NCBI RefSeq assembly: GCF_001510655.1
Contig: NZ_LMVC01000003.1
Location: 1-64,000, forward strand
Direction: 5' to 3'
DNA from: Fictibacillus sp. FJAT-27399
GTDB lineage: Bacteria > Bacillota > Bacilli > Bacillales > Fictibacillaceae
DNA: 64,000 bases
Shown here: positions 35,261 through 43,359 of the stretch, piece after piece
Layout of the letters: the number at the start of each line of letters is the position of its first letter
How positions within the stretch are numbered: position 1 is the first letter of the stretch
Program-made: the position numbers and the translations under genes
The notes under the pieces: generated by a model
Told to the model about the DNA's origin: nothing
Databases searched by the model: none
Seen by the model: only the letters and a program-made list of their open reading frames with translations

Positions 35261-35992
35261 TTAAATTTTTGTCAAAATAAGAGAAGCGAGCAATCCGATG
35301 GAAGCAATCAAACCGACGAGGGATCCTCCTTCTTCAAAAGCTTCGGGCAGCATGGTTGAGCCGACCATAGTTATGATACCGCCTGCCGCAAAGGAGGCAA
35401 TGATGGCCATCAGATCTTCAGAAGCATCTTCAAGAAAAATATAGCCAGCCCACGAACAGAAGGCAGAAATCACCAGGACCGTAATCCAGAGGATGAGGAT
35501 CTTCTGTTTACTTATATTGCTTTTAAGCATACCGGATGTACTCGAGAGCCCCTCAGGTATATTACTGATAAAGATAGCGATGACGAGCAGCCAGCTGACA
35601 CTGTTATTTTCAATGAGACTGGCCCCGATAATAATGGATTCGGGTATGGCGTCCATCACAGTTCCGATAAAGATCGCAAGGCCGGAGCCGCTGGGTGCTC
35701 CATCCTGGCCGGCAGACCGTTTCCTTTTTTGTGCCCCTTTCCGGGAAACAATGAGATCCAGCACGGTAAACACAACCGCACCAGTTACAAATCCCATCGA
35801 TGTTGGAAACAAACCTCCAGAATGAACGGATTCTCCCAGCAGTTCATATGTGGCTGCGCCGATCAACACACCCGTCCCAAACGCCATGATGAAGCCGATG
35901 ATTTTCTTTTTGATGGGGAATGCCATAGCTGCTATAGCACCCAGTAAAACAGCAGAGCCGGAAATGCCTCCCCACATGGCTGCACTCCACAT
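35261..35992 (-). CDS. ZIP-family divalent metal transporter
   Basis: A 243-residue membrane protein of the ZIP family with eight helices. Metal-site motifs are visible: GTVMDAIPESIIIGASL in helix IV and FISNIPEGLSSTSG in helix V. A short charged cytoplasmic loop (VSRKGAQKRKRSAGQ) separates helices III and IV. Likely imports Zn, Fe or Mn. The ATG at 35992 is preceded by AGGGAGG. A longer frame starting at 36028 would run into the GGTGCC repeat and is rejected. Confidence 0.85.
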   Translation of the reverse strand: MWSAAMWGGISGSAVLLGAIAAMAFPIKKKIIGFIMAFGTGVLIGAATYELLGESVHSGGLFPTSMGFVTGAVVFTVLDLIVSRKGAQKRKRSAGQDGAPSGSGLAIFIGTVMDAIPESIIIGASLIENNSVSWLLVIAIFISNIPEGLSSTSGMLKSNISKQKILILWITVLVISAFCSWAGYIFLEDASEDLMAIIASFAAGGIITMVGSTMLPEAFEEGGSLVGLIASIGLLASLILTKI

Positions 35993-36011
35993 ACAACAAC
36001 CTCCCTTAAAC

Positions 36012-36061
36012 GGTGCCTGACACCGCAATTACACAAGTATGTAACGCCGGTGCCTGGCACC
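36012..36061. repeat. GGTGCC palindromic element, core B
   Basis: Arms GGTGCCTGACACC and GGTGCCTGGCACC around ATTACACAAGTATGTAAC. This is the first core-B copy in the window, placed in the leader of the ZIP-family gene. Confidence 0.95.
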
Positions 36062-36089
36062 GACTATGTGGTACCGGTTAACAACTCAT

Positions 36090-36656
36090 TCAATCTCTTC
36101 CCCGCCGCACCCTTGCATAAACCGCCACGATCAGACCGCCCGCCATGCCGAAGATGATATCGAGCATCGTGTCTTTGTTTCCGCCCATCTGCATCGTGTG
36201 GGTGAAGAACTGATCGCCCACGAACTCATAGGTCTCCCAAAATACCGTGGCGATAACAGGAAGAGAGAAGACGAAGAGGAAGATCAGCCAGGGGGAAACA
36301 TCATTCCTTACACGTGCTGGCACAATCATTTTATATAATGAAATAGCGGCGAACCCGACAAAGACTCCCTTATAGAGATGAAGCGTCGAATCCCACCATT
36401 TGAAATGCAGATAAAAACTCGCAATAGAGCCCAAATACGTAGTACAAAAAAGAAACAGATAATATCCAATAATAAGGGCGGTATTAAAAGGAACCGGTTT
36501 TAACCGCAGCAGCAAAAGCGGCAGCGCACTAACCGCGACACCACCTAAAGCGACCTGCCAGCGAGACGAATCTCCCTTGATGAGGTAAACGATGAACAGG
36601 ACAAGCATGAAGATCATAAAGAGTATGCTTAACACCCAGATAGTTTTTCGCCTCAC
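36090..36656 (-). CDS. Membrane protein with DUF2238/YjdF-like features
   Basis: A 188-residue protein with five or six helices. Conserved-looking acidic and histidine residues sit at helix ends: WWDSTLHLYKGVFVG, VFWETYEFVGDQFF and DTMLDIIFGMAGG, the pattern seen in DUF2238 (YjdF-type) proteins. No biochemical function is known for the family. No strong ribosome binding site is visible before the ATG at 36656. It lies between a repeat and a divergent hypothetical gene. Confidence 0.65.
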   Translation of the reverse strand: MRRKTIWVLSILFMIFMLVLFIVYLIKGDSSRWQVALGGVAVSALPLLLLRLKPVPFNTALIIGYYLFLFCTTYLGSIASFYLHFKWWDSTLHLYKGVFVGFAAISLYKMIVPARVRNDVSPWLIFLFVFSLPVIATVFWETYEFVGDQFFTHTMQMGGNKDTMLDIIFGMAGGLIVAVYARVRRGRD

Positions 36657-36817
36657 AACCTCACCCCCTCATCTCTAGAATCCTTACCATTATGGCCAAA
36701 GAGAAGGGCGGCGAACCATTCGATTCTGTCATCCAAAGTCAAAGTATCATCCGCCCAGTCTTTTCATATACTGCCTAAGAAACATTACGCTCACTCATCA
36801 TTTGGAGGAGGCAGAAC

Positions 36818-37279
36818 ATGAAGTTTACCGTGCAATACATCCCTCTGAGCAGCATCAAACCCGGCATCTCCATAAAAATAACGGAGCATTTAAAGAAGCT
36901 CCGTACCATCATGTGGGACTGCATGCATGTGCTCGTGGTCCAAAAATGTAAAAAAGACGGCCATTATGTAGTGGTTAGCGGACAGGACCGGCTGGATTAT
37001 CTGAAAAAACATACGAAAAACAAATACGCTCCGTGCATTGTCGATGAACCATCCAGCCTCAAAACGTGGCTCACACGTTTCAGCGGCCGTCAGCCGATCG
37101 ATGATTTTCCAATGCATCCGAAAAGCTGGTCCATCGTCCGATCTTTTTTAATGAAGGAACCTCGCTTTAAAAAACTGTCGCGGCCCCAGCAGATCAAAGT
37201 TTTGCTGCTTGCTGTCAAGTACAAGAAAACCGTCATCGCATCCATGCAAAACAGAGTCAGCCAAATCCTAAACAAGTAG
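36818..37279 (+). CDS. ParB-like N-terminal domain hypothetical protein
   Basis: A 153-residue soluble, very basic protein. The first 75 residues follow the ParB/Srx pattern: YIPLSSIKPGISIKITEHL, then HVLVVQKCKKDGHYVVVSGQDRLDYLKKH, the usual 'xVxxxG.RR' region. The C-terminal half is helical and lysine-rich. There is no ParB helix-turn-helix and no chromosome-segregation context. TTTGGAGGAGG precedes the ATG. Possibly a DNA-associated protein; the function is unknown. Confidence 0.6.
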   Translation: MKFTVQYIPLSSIKPGISIKITEHLKKLRTIMWDCMHVLVVQKCKKDGHYVVVSGQDRLDYLKKHTKNKYAPCIVDEPSSLKTWLTRFSGRQPIDDFPMHPKSWSIVRSFLMKEPRFKKLSRPQQIKVLLLAVKYKKTVIASMQNRVSQILNK

Positions 37280-37452
37280 AGCGGCGAATTGATTAAATTT
37301 CGTCGTTTTTTTTTGTGGACTATAATATCAAAAAATAGGGAATGAAAAAGCTAGTTATTGTTTCTATATTTTTACATAATAAAAAGTCATCCAGCATACG
37401 ATGGAACGATAAGGCATGTCCATACCAAACCTTAAGGGAGGAAAAATCCGGC

Positions 37453-38169
37453 ATGAAAAAGGGCTTTCTAAAAATCGTAGTGATTCTATTGCTGGCCATC
37501 GGGCTCGTCACTTCTCTTTTTCCGTCCCAAATTGCGCAAGCCTCACCTGCAAAAATCGCCTATGTGGATGTTACATCAGGCAAGCTAAACGTCAGAAGCG
37601 GACCAGGAACACAGTATAAAGTAATCGGGTCCCATAAAGACAACACCAGGCTGACCATCTATTCCCAAACGAAAAGCGGATGGTCCAAGATCAAATACAA
37701 CAAGAAAAACGGCTATGTTGCGACAAAATACTTGAGGTTCTACCACACGATGTCCCGTACAGAAGCAAAATCGATTACAGACAAAGCCATCAGCCTGCAG
37801 AACAAGATAGCAAGCAACAAAGCGTATACGAAAAAGCAGGTTCATCAGATACTGTCACCCACCCACACGTCAGCCTACATCGACAAACTCATAAAATATG
37901 ACATGGCGTCCTACAAAAAAGATAAAAAAGGCAACAAACTCTATGAGTGGCTCGCGACAGACTTTCCAGCGTACAGAATCTGGGGATTTGACTGGAGCGG
38001 GAAAGAGGCGCCTAAAAAGCCTTCCGTTACGTATTATTCGAAGAACGGCAAGTGGTATTTGAAAGTCTATCAATATCACAAAGATGATATGTACACCTAC
38101 CACCAAACTCTCTATCTCTCAAAATCCAGTTCCAAAGCCGCTTGGAAAATTTACAATTATAAGTGGTAA
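37453..38169 (+). CDS. Secreted SH3b-domain protein
   Basis: A 238-residue exported protein. GGGAGG lies before the ATG at 37453; an upstream in-frame ATG at 37342 lacks one. The signal peptide spans residues 1-29 (ends AQAS). A bacterial SH3 domain follows at about 32-92 (GKLNVRSGPGTQYKVIGSHKDN, WSKIKYNKKNGYVATKYL). SH3b domains bind cell-wall peptides. The remaining roughly 145 residues are basic and aromatic-rich and match nothing I recognise. Terminator at 38175. Confidence 0.85.
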   Translation: MKKGFLKIVVILLLAIGLVTSLFPSQIAQASPAKIAYVDVTSGKLNVRSGPGTQYKVIGSHKDNTRLTIYSQTKSGWSKIKYNKKNGYVATKYLRFYHTMSRTEAKSITDKAISLQNKIASNKAYTKKQVHQILSPTHTSAYIDKLIKYDMASYKKDKKGNKLYEWLATDFPAYRIWGFDWSGKEAPKKPSVTYYSKNGKWYLKVYQYHKDDMYTYHQTLYLSKSSSKAAWKIYNYKW

Positions 38170-38174
38170 AAGAA

Positions 38175-38206
38175 ACCGCGAGCATCAGTGCTTGCGGCTT
38201 TTTTCA
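38175..38206 (+). terminator. Intrinsic terminator after SH3b gene
   Basis: ACCGCGAGCA pairs with TGCTTGCGGC(T) around a 4-base loop, then TTTTTT. Confidence 0.8.
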
Positions 38207-38278
38207 TTATTAGTTATTCTTGTTGGAGTGTAATTAATTGGTAAACAAGTTAATTAAGTACAGGGAGGGATACGTATC

Positions 38279-38824
38279 ATGATCGTTAGCAAAAAAGAAT
38301 TTCATGTTAAGGGGTTAGATTACAAGATCAGGTCTGCAATGGATAAGGATGCAAAAGAACTCTCTGATTTAAGAGTGCAGATTGATGGAGAGACCGAAAA
38401 TTTAGACAGAGAAAAAGGAGAGGCGTTCATCGATGCCTCAGGTTTTGAACAAATCATTCAAACAGATCGTGAAAATAAAACGAACTTATTTTTAGTTGCG
38501 GCAGTTGATGATCGAATCGTCGGGTTTTCAAGGTGCGAGGGAAATCCGTTAACTCGTTTCTCCCATAAAGTCGAATTTGGAATATGCATTTTAAAAGAGT
38601 TTTGGGGATATGGTATTGGAAAAAATCTTTTAAAAGAATCGATAGCCTGGGCGGACTCCAATGAAATTAAAAAAATCACATTGAATGTATTAGAAACAAA
38701 TGAGAACGCTGTTCATCTTTATGAAAGACTTGGCTTTGAAATAGAAGGGGTATTAAAAAATGACAAGATCCTTTCTGATGGTAAATACTATAACACCATT
38801 ATGATGGGAAGATTTAATGGCTGA
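38279..38824 (+). CDS. GNAT-family N-acetyltransferase
   Basis: A 181-residue acetyltransferase. The acetyl-CoA loop is FWGYGIGKNLLKES near residue 112, followed by the RimI-type C-terminal pattern TLNVLETNENAVHLYERLGFEIEG. The substrate is unknown; the resemblance is to amino-acid or protein N-acetyltransferases. AGGGAGGG supports the ATG at 38279. It is visibly more AT-rich than its neighbours. Confidence 0.85.
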   Translation: MIVSKKEFHVKGLDYKIRSAMDKDAKELSDLRVQIDGETENLDREKGEAFIDASGFEQIIQTDRENKTNLFLVAAVDDRIVGFSRCEGNPLTRFSHKVEFGICILKEFWGYGIGKNLLKESIAWADSNEIKKITLNVLETNENAVHLYERLGFEIEGVLKNDKILSDGKYYNTIMMGRFNG

Positions 38825-38980
38825 TTTCGTACAACCAAGCGTTGTACGGTTTCTTTTATCTTATTCCGTTTCCTTTCACCCTTTTTCACAGCGACTTTGT
38901 AAAAATCGTAAACATTTTCGTTTTTAGGATTAAACAAAGGATAGAAGAGGAAAGTAGCCCATAAAGAAGGAGGCCGACCC

Positions 38981-39259
38981 ATGACAGAGAATTTCCCATT
39001 GCCCATCGGATCAGTGATCACCCTGGAAAACACCGACCGGCCGGTGATGATCTACGGAAGGCTTCAATCCGCCGGAGAAGGTGAAGTGCTTTTTGATTAC
39101 ATCGGTTGTTTTTACCCTGGCGGACATATCGACGGCAACAACACCATCTATTTTCAGCACCATAAAATCAACTCCCTCCTTCATAAAGGCTATGTTTCAG
39201 AGGAAGAAGAGGAGCTGCACAGAAAGCTGGCGGAAAAGAAAAGTGAGTTTCCTGAATAA
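38981..39259 (+). CDS. DUF4176-domain small protein
   Basis: A 92-residue protein matching the DUF4176 pattern: FPLPIGSVITL, then RPVMIYGR and FDYIGCFYPGG, with an acidic tail. In Bacillota the family often accompanies type VII (ESX/WXG100) secretion and polymorphic-toxin genes. None of these is present here, so this is a stand-alone copy. AAGGAGG precedes the ATG, and a terminator follows. Confidence 0.8.
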   Translation: MTENFPLPIGSVITLENTDRPVMIYGRLQSAGEGEVLFDYIGCFYPGGHIDGNNTIYFQHHKINSLLHKGYVSEEEEELHRKLAEKKSEFPE

Positions 39260-39263
39260 ATGA

Positions 39264-39304
39264 AGCTTGCAGTCCCGAATCAAAAGGGCTGCAGGCTTTT
39301 TTTA
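39264..39304 (+). terminator. Intrinsic terminator after DUF4176 gene
   Basis: AAGCTTGCAGTCCC pairs with GGGCTGCAGGCTT and runs into TTTTTT. Confidence 0.8.
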
Positions 39305-39331
39305 TGTTGCGGGGTGTCGTGTATATACCGT

Positions 39332-39423
39332 TCGATAATAAAAGTGGACTTTTCGATAATATATCGGCGTTTTCATTAATAAAATCAGAATTTCGATAAT
39401 AAACTCCTGTTTTCGATAATAAA
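39332..39423 (+). repeat. Five-unit TCGATAATAAA array, 20-21 bp period
   Basis: Units at 39332, 39353 (TCGATAATATA), 39373 (TCATTAATAAA), 39393 and 39413. It lies directly after the DUF4176 terminator on the same strand. Confidence 0.93.
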
Positions 39424-39594
39424 AAGATCTGGCAGAGCATTCTGCCTAAGTTTTTTGTGGAAATCAACGCAACCGAAAAGCAATAGGGTCTTTTATGAAT
39501 GATTTTGAGTAAATTTTACCTCAGTGGTTAATCTTGCGGCGAAAGCGAGCACTGAATCGGCTCTTTTTACATGCGAAGTCTTCGCCCTAGATAT

Positions 39595-39646
39595 TTTATT
39601 TTCAAATTTATAGGGTTTTTGTTCAAAAATACCGATTTATGTTCAA
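39595..39646 (+). repeat. Three-unit TTTATGTTCAA array, 20-21 bp period
   Basis: TTTATTTTCAA at 39595, TTTTTGTTCAA at 39616 and TTTATGTTCAA at 39636. The array ends exactly where the GC-rich repeat fragment begins. Confidence 0.75.
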
Positions 39647-39746
39647 GGAAGGCTTCGGCAGCGTTATATCGCACGAAGAAAATGTGAAATTCATTTTCGA
39701 GGAGTCTCGCACCTTGCACTCCAATCAACTTGTCAATGAAGCCTAT
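39646..39746 (-). repeat. Fragment of the GC-rich repeat, reversed, with the shared insert
   Basis: Read on the minus strand it runs GGCTTCATTGACAAGTTGAT ... GAGACTCCT, then the extra block also found at 5950-6010, and stops at GAAGCCTTCC where the full copy at 5921 would continue. About 95 bases match that copy almost base for base. Confidence 0.88.
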
Positions 39747-39800
39747 TTACAAAAAGATTCCCAAAGCAACATCTTTTAGAAAAGAGCCTTAGGGAAAGAC

Positions 39801-40016
39801 CTATTCCGAAATACCTGGATCACGATACAGTTTCTCAAACAGCTCAACAGGCATGGAAAAGCGAGTCGTTTTTTCGTTTCGCCAGTACGTTGTCAAAACC
39901 ACTTGATTGCCTTTGCGTTCAGCTTCAAATAAGGCATTTTCTCCTTTATCCCGGACTTCAATGTAGCTGGTTCCGTTTCGTTTTTCTTTTTGTTTGTAGT
40001 CATAGTTTAAATGCAT
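39801..40016 (-). CDS. Small conserved-looking hypothetical protein
   Basis: A 71-residue charged soluble protein, predicted mostly beta (TSYIEVRDKGENALFEAERKG, VVLTTYWRNEKTTRFSMP). I do not recognise the family. GGGGAG sits 7-8 bases before the ATG, which supports real translation. It lies between a repeat fragment and the LCP-family gene, which it follows on the same strand after a terminator. Confidence 0.6.
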   Translation of the reverse strand: MHLNYDYKQKEKRNGTSYIEVRDKGENALFEAERKGNQVVLTTYWRNEKTTRFSMPVELFEKLYRDPGISE

Positions 40017-40064
40017 GAGAGGCTCCCCATTTGTAAAATATTTCTATATAAATGGTTTAGCATA

Positions 40065-40101
40065 AAAAAGCAGCGACCCTCGTGCAAGGATCACTGCTGT
40101 C
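40065..40101 (-). terminator. Intrinsic terminator of the LCP gene
   Basis: Minus strand: GACAGCAGTGATCC pairs with GGGTCGCTGCTTTT, then a T run. Confidence 0.75.
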
Positions 40102-40104
40102 ATC

Positions 40105-41046
40105 TTAAAGTTCAAGCTGTTCTTTTAACGTGGTTTGAATTTTGGTTTTCTCGTCTTCCGGCACGATGAGGTAGTAAATGCCGCCGATTCGCTGGCCTTG
40201 GCCTTTAATCTCGATGTTTTCTACATTTTTACGTGCGCCTTTATACTTCGATTGAATGTCTTTCATTTCGTCAAACGTCATGTTTGTTTTTACGTTAGTG
40301 CCGACTACGTCCAGAATGTCGCCCATTTTTGTAACCGAAGAAATTTGAGCTCCTTCGTTGATGATTGCGCTGATCACCTGGCGCTGGCGTTCGTTACGGC
40401 CGAAGTCACCCTGTGGATCCTGTTTTCTCATACGGGTGTAAGCAAGTGCTTCTTTTCCGGACAGCTTCAGCTCGCCTTTAGGGAACGAGTAGCCATCGTA
40501 ATTAAACGCCAGACGTTCGTTATCTACAGTGACGCCTCCAAGGGCATCCACGATTCCTTTGAAGCTTTCCATGTTTACTTTCAAGAAGTAATCGACTGGT
40601 ACGTCGAGGAAGTTTTCTACCGTTTTGATCGCCATTTTCGTACCACCGAATGCGTACGCATGGTTAATTTTATCTTCCTTGCCTTTTCCAACGATTTCTG
40701 TGCGCGTATCACGCGGGATGCTGGTCATTACCATTTTGTTTGTATTCGGGTTAACGGTGACAAGAATTAGCGTATCGGATCGGCCGCGGTCACCTTGCCG
40801 CTCATCAACACCCAAAATCAAAATAGAAAGCGGGTCGCCTTTTGAGGGAGTAAGCTCTTTCTTTCGTTTAGAGGAACCGTCCCACGCAGAACTATCATGC
40901 ATTTTGTTGGCCGTATTTTTCACCGAGCCATAAACATAGTAGAAACCGCCTGCTCCAATGAGCAAGAGAACTCCAAGTATAATCAGTGTAACTTTTAAGC
41001 CCGTGCGCTTTTTCTTGCGCTGCTGTTTTGCTGAACGTCTGTCCAT
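40105..41046 (-). CDS. LytR-CpsA-Psr (LCP) family wall glycopolymer ligase, TagU-like
   Basis: A 313-residue membrane-anchored enzyme. A basic cytoplasmic start (RRSAKQQRKKKRTG) precedes one helix at about 17-39. The extracellular LCP domain has the catalytic and lipid-binding pattern ILGVDERQGDRGRSDTLILV, TSIPRDTRTEI, DKINHAYAFGG and YTRMRKQDPQGDFGRNERQRQV. LCP enzymes transfer teichoic acids or other anionic polymers from lipid carriers to peptidoglycan. Single gene with its own terminator. Confidence 0.92.
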   Translation of the reverse strand: MDRRSAKQQRKKKRTGLKVTLIILGVLLLIGAGGFYYVYGSVKNTANKMHDSSAWDGSSKRKKELTPSKGDPLSILILGVDERQGDRGRSDTLILVTVNPNTNKMVMTSIPRDTRTEIVGKGKEDKINHAYAFGGTKMAIKTVENFLDVPVDYFLKVNMESFKGIVDALGGVTVDNERLAFNYDGYSFPKGELKLSGKEALAYTRMRKQDPQGDFGRNERQRQVISAIINEGAQISSVTKMGDILDVVGTNVKTNMTFDEMKDIQSKYKGARKNVENIEIKGQGQRIGGIYYLIVPEDEKTKIQTTLKEQLEL

Positions 41047-41293
41047 TTCATCAACCTCTTCTTTAAAATTAAAAACGACTGTATATAATTTTTGGAATAT
41101 AATAGTTTAAAAGTTGCAATATCTTTTATAATATAACAGAAAATGACAGGTTTGTTTAAAAATATTTTAAAATTTACTCATTCCTCATGATTGGTTGGAG
41201 CCTAAGGTTGGGCACTTCATTAGGCTGGTTGCCTTCCATTTACAAGATTCCGCAAATGACATGCATTATTTGCCATTTATTTTCAGTATAAAC

Positions 41294-41307
41294 CGAACAT
41301 ACATTCG
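41294..41307. promoter_or_regulatory. LexA (DinR) box upstream of yolD-like gene
   Basis: CGAACATACATTCG matches 13 of 14 positions of the Bacillus LexA box CGAACRNRYGTTYG. It lies just before a TATAAT -10 box (41310-41315), so bound LexA would cover the promoter. This predicts SOS induction. Confidence 0.75.
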
Positions 41308-41330
41308 CATATAATAGGGTGAGGAAGGTG

Positions 41331-41666
41331 ATGAATATGCTTCGGGACCGCGGAAAGATGAAATGGCAAGGGATGTTTATGCCTGAGCATGTGAAGGGTT
41401 TAAGGGAGTTTGACTGGGATCATAAAAAGAAGACAAAACCGGAACTGGATGAACAGCAATACGAGCTGATGGAAGAGACGATCTGTGAAGCGATGGCTGA
41501 GGATTTGGATCTGTGTATGACCGTTTTTGAAAAAGGGGATTTTCATTTACTGATCGGGAGGGTCCATTATGTAGATTCCTATAAAAAAGAGTTGCGCGTC
41601 GTAGATTTCCACCATGAGGTCCATCGGGTGAAGATGTCTGATCTGGTGGATGTGAAAATAAAATAA
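41331..41666 (+). CDS. YolD-like protein
   Basis: A 111-residue member of the YolD-like family, with the signature RDRGKMKWQGMFMPEHVKGLREF near the N-terminus and a C-terminal beta part (FHLLIGRVHYVDSYKKELRVVD). In Bacillus such genes usually precede an error-prone Y-family DNA polymerase (uvrX, yqjW). Here no polymerase follows; a repeat and a convergent protease do. GAGGAAGG supports ATG at 41331, and the TATAAT box is so close (41310) that a short leader is expected. A LexA box lies upstream. Confidence 0.85.
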   Translation: MNMLRDRGKMKWQGMFMPEHVKGLREFDWDHKKKTKPELDEQQYELMEETICEAMAEDLDLCMTVFEKGDFHLLIGRVHYVDSYKKELRVVDFHHEVHRVKMSDLVDVKIK

Positions 41667-41680
41667 GGAGGAGTAAATTT

Positions 41681-41730
41681 GGTGCCAGGCACCGCTCTTT
41701 GACATATGTCAAAAGCGGGTGCCTGGCACC
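41681..41730. repeat. GGTGCC palindromic element, core A
   Basis: A 50-bp copy with core CTCTTTGACATATGTCAAAA lying between convergent genes, 14 bases after the yolD-like stop and 6 bases from the protease stop. No other terminator is visible for either gene. Confidence 0.95.
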
Positions 41731-41736
41731 AATTTT

Positions 41737-43170
41737 TTATTTCGTTAATGCATTATAGATGTTGGCTTCTCCAGACCCGAATAGTGGATCTTGTCCCACT
41801 TTTCCGAGATCAACAGCTGTCTGGCGCAGCTTGGCCTGAACTTGTGCTGGCGAATATTCAGGATGCTGTGATTTGATGACCGCTGCGATACCGGCTACTT
41901 TCGGTGCAGCCATGGAAGTACCGTGAAGAAGGGCATAACCTTTTAAGTTTCCTGTTACATAGGGTGCCAGGTAGGTTGGCCAGGTTGAGAACGCGCGGTA
42001 CATAAAGTCACGCTTATCAAGATAGTTTCCTTTTGGATCCTGGCGGTATAGGGCATCGTATGTCGGGCCGTTGTCGCCGCCAGGAGCAGCTACATCAATC
42101 ACGCTTCCGTAGTTGGAATAGAACGCAATTTTATCCTTAGACCACTCATTGGAAGAGGATACCGTAACGACTCCAGGAACCTGTGCAGGTGCTACACGGG
42201 AAGGTCCTTTAATATCCAATCCGTACGTTTCCTTCCAGTAAGCTTGCATGTCATGGATGTCGTTCAAGTTGCGGGAGTCATTGCCGGCAGAAACGACTAC
42301 CGTCACACCTTTTTGCGTAGCGTACTGCATGGCACGGTGATAAGCCACCATGGAAGCGGAATCGCCTTTGTCGCCAAGATTGTTTGCCATCCAGCGCCAT
42401 CCGCCAAGGCTCATGTTGATGACCTCAACTCCATCGTTCGCTGCAGACACGATCGCATCGGTAATCCAAGATTGCTGTGCACCGCCTGTAGCACCGAAAA
42501 CCCGGTACGAGCGTACGGTTAAGTTCGGGCCGACGCCGTATACCTTACCGTTACCAGCAATGGAACCGGCTACGTGTGTTCCATGGCCGTTTTCGTCCCG
42601 GGCATCTTTCGTGCCAGGCACAAAGGTTTTACTGCCGGCAAGATCGGCATTTGCTTTTAAATCAGGATGATTGAAGTCCATACCAGTGTCAATGATCCCG
42701 ACGACGGTATTATGGTTTCCTTTGTTGATGTCATAGGATTTAAAATCGTTCGTGATCTTCTTTATATCCCACTGGAGTTCATGGTAGTTTTGGTTCGGAT
42801 CGTTCCAGTCGGGCTGCGGAATGGATGTAATGGGTTGTCCGTCAGCTGGATTTGGATCGTCTTCCAAATAAACTTCCAATTCTTTGTCCGCGGCTTGAAC
42901 ATTTGAATCTGCATTCACTTTGGCAAGAAAATCAGGGGAGGATGATTTGGCTTCTACAACACCAATTTCCTCAACGACACGTTCCACAGAACCGCCGGCT
43001 TGTTCAATTTTTGCAGAAAGGTTGGAAGGGACGTTGTTGCCTTTAAACGTTAGAAGATAATGCACCTGTGAGGCTGATTCCTCAGCGCTGGCAGGCTGGG
43101 AAACAAGTCCCGAAAACAGTGAGAATGACAGGGCTGAGCACATTGAAAGTACAGCAAGCTTTTTCTTCAA
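41737..43170 (-). CDS. Secreted subtilisin-family protease with I9 propeptide
   Basis: A 477-residue exported S8 protease. The signal peptide ends near residue 29 (PASAE). A propeptide of about 90 residues follows (VHYLLTFKGNNVPSNLSAKI). The catalytic triad is D161 (IIDTGMDFNHPD), H196 (GHGTHVAG) and S419 (LHGTSMAAPKVAG), with the oxyanion Asn in SAGNDSRN. It resembles the lantibiotic-leader-peptidase/Epr branch of subtilases. Residues FVPGTKD near 183 are encoded by an 11-bp match to the GGTGCC arm. Distinct in sequence from the proteases at 9887 and 12870. Confidence 0.9.
   Translation of the reverse strand: MKKKLAVLSMCSALSFSLFSGLVSQPASAEESASQVHYLLTFKGNNVPSNLSAKIEQAGGSVERVVEEIGVVEAKSSSPDFLAKVNADSNVQAADKELEVYLEDDPNPADGQPITSIPQPDWNDPNQNYHELQWDIKKITNDFKSYDINKGNHNTVVGIIDTGMDFNHPDLKANADLAGSKTFVPGTKDARDENGHGTHVAGSIAGNGKVYGVGPNLTVRSYRVFGATGGAQQSWITDAIVSAANDGVEVINMSLGGWRWMANNLGDKGDSASMVAYHRAMQYATQKGVTVVVSAGNDSRNLNDIHDMQAYWKETYGLDIKGPSRVAPAQVPGVVTVSSSNEWSKDKIAFYSNYGSVIDVAAPGGDNGPTYDALYRQDPKGNYLDKRDFMYRAFSTWPTYLAPYVTGNLKGYALLHGTSMAAPKVAGIAAVIKSQHPEYSPAQVQAKLRQTAVDLGKVGQDPLFGSGEANIYNALTK
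42611..42621. repeat. Eleven-base GGTGCC-arm match inside the subtilase gene
   Basis: GTGCCAGGCAC, the inner 11 bases of the arm, in coding sequence for VPGT. It could be chance; listed because arm-like sequence is also in frame in rbsD. Confidence 0.4.
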
Positions 43171-43300
43171 ATTTCTATCCCCTTTTCATCAATATAAGAC
43201 TGCAGTTAATAATTTATCAAAAAATATCAGAAAATTGTGTCGAAATACTTTGTAATAAAAAATTTTATTTCGACAATACGAAAAGTGGGGTTACAAAATT

Positions 43301-43350
43301 GGTGCCAGGCACCGCTCTTTGACATATGTCAAAAGCGGGTGCCTGGCACC
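43301..43350. repeat. GGTGCC palindromic element, core A
   Basis: Core CTCTTTGACATATGTCAAAA, identical to the copy at 41681. The two copies bracket the subtilase gene at a distance of 1.6 kb, in the same orientation. Confidence 0.95.
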
Positions 43351-43359
43351 AAAATAATA

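Larger units (their letters stand above)
39260..39800. other. Convergent interval rich in repeats
   Basis: Contains a terminator, the TCGATAATAAA array (39332), the TTTATGTTCAA array (39595) and a reversed fragment of the GC-rich repeat (39646). A short stretch near 39536-39560 (GGCGAAAGCGAGCACTGAA) recalls the end of that same repeat. No gene. Confidence 0.7.
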
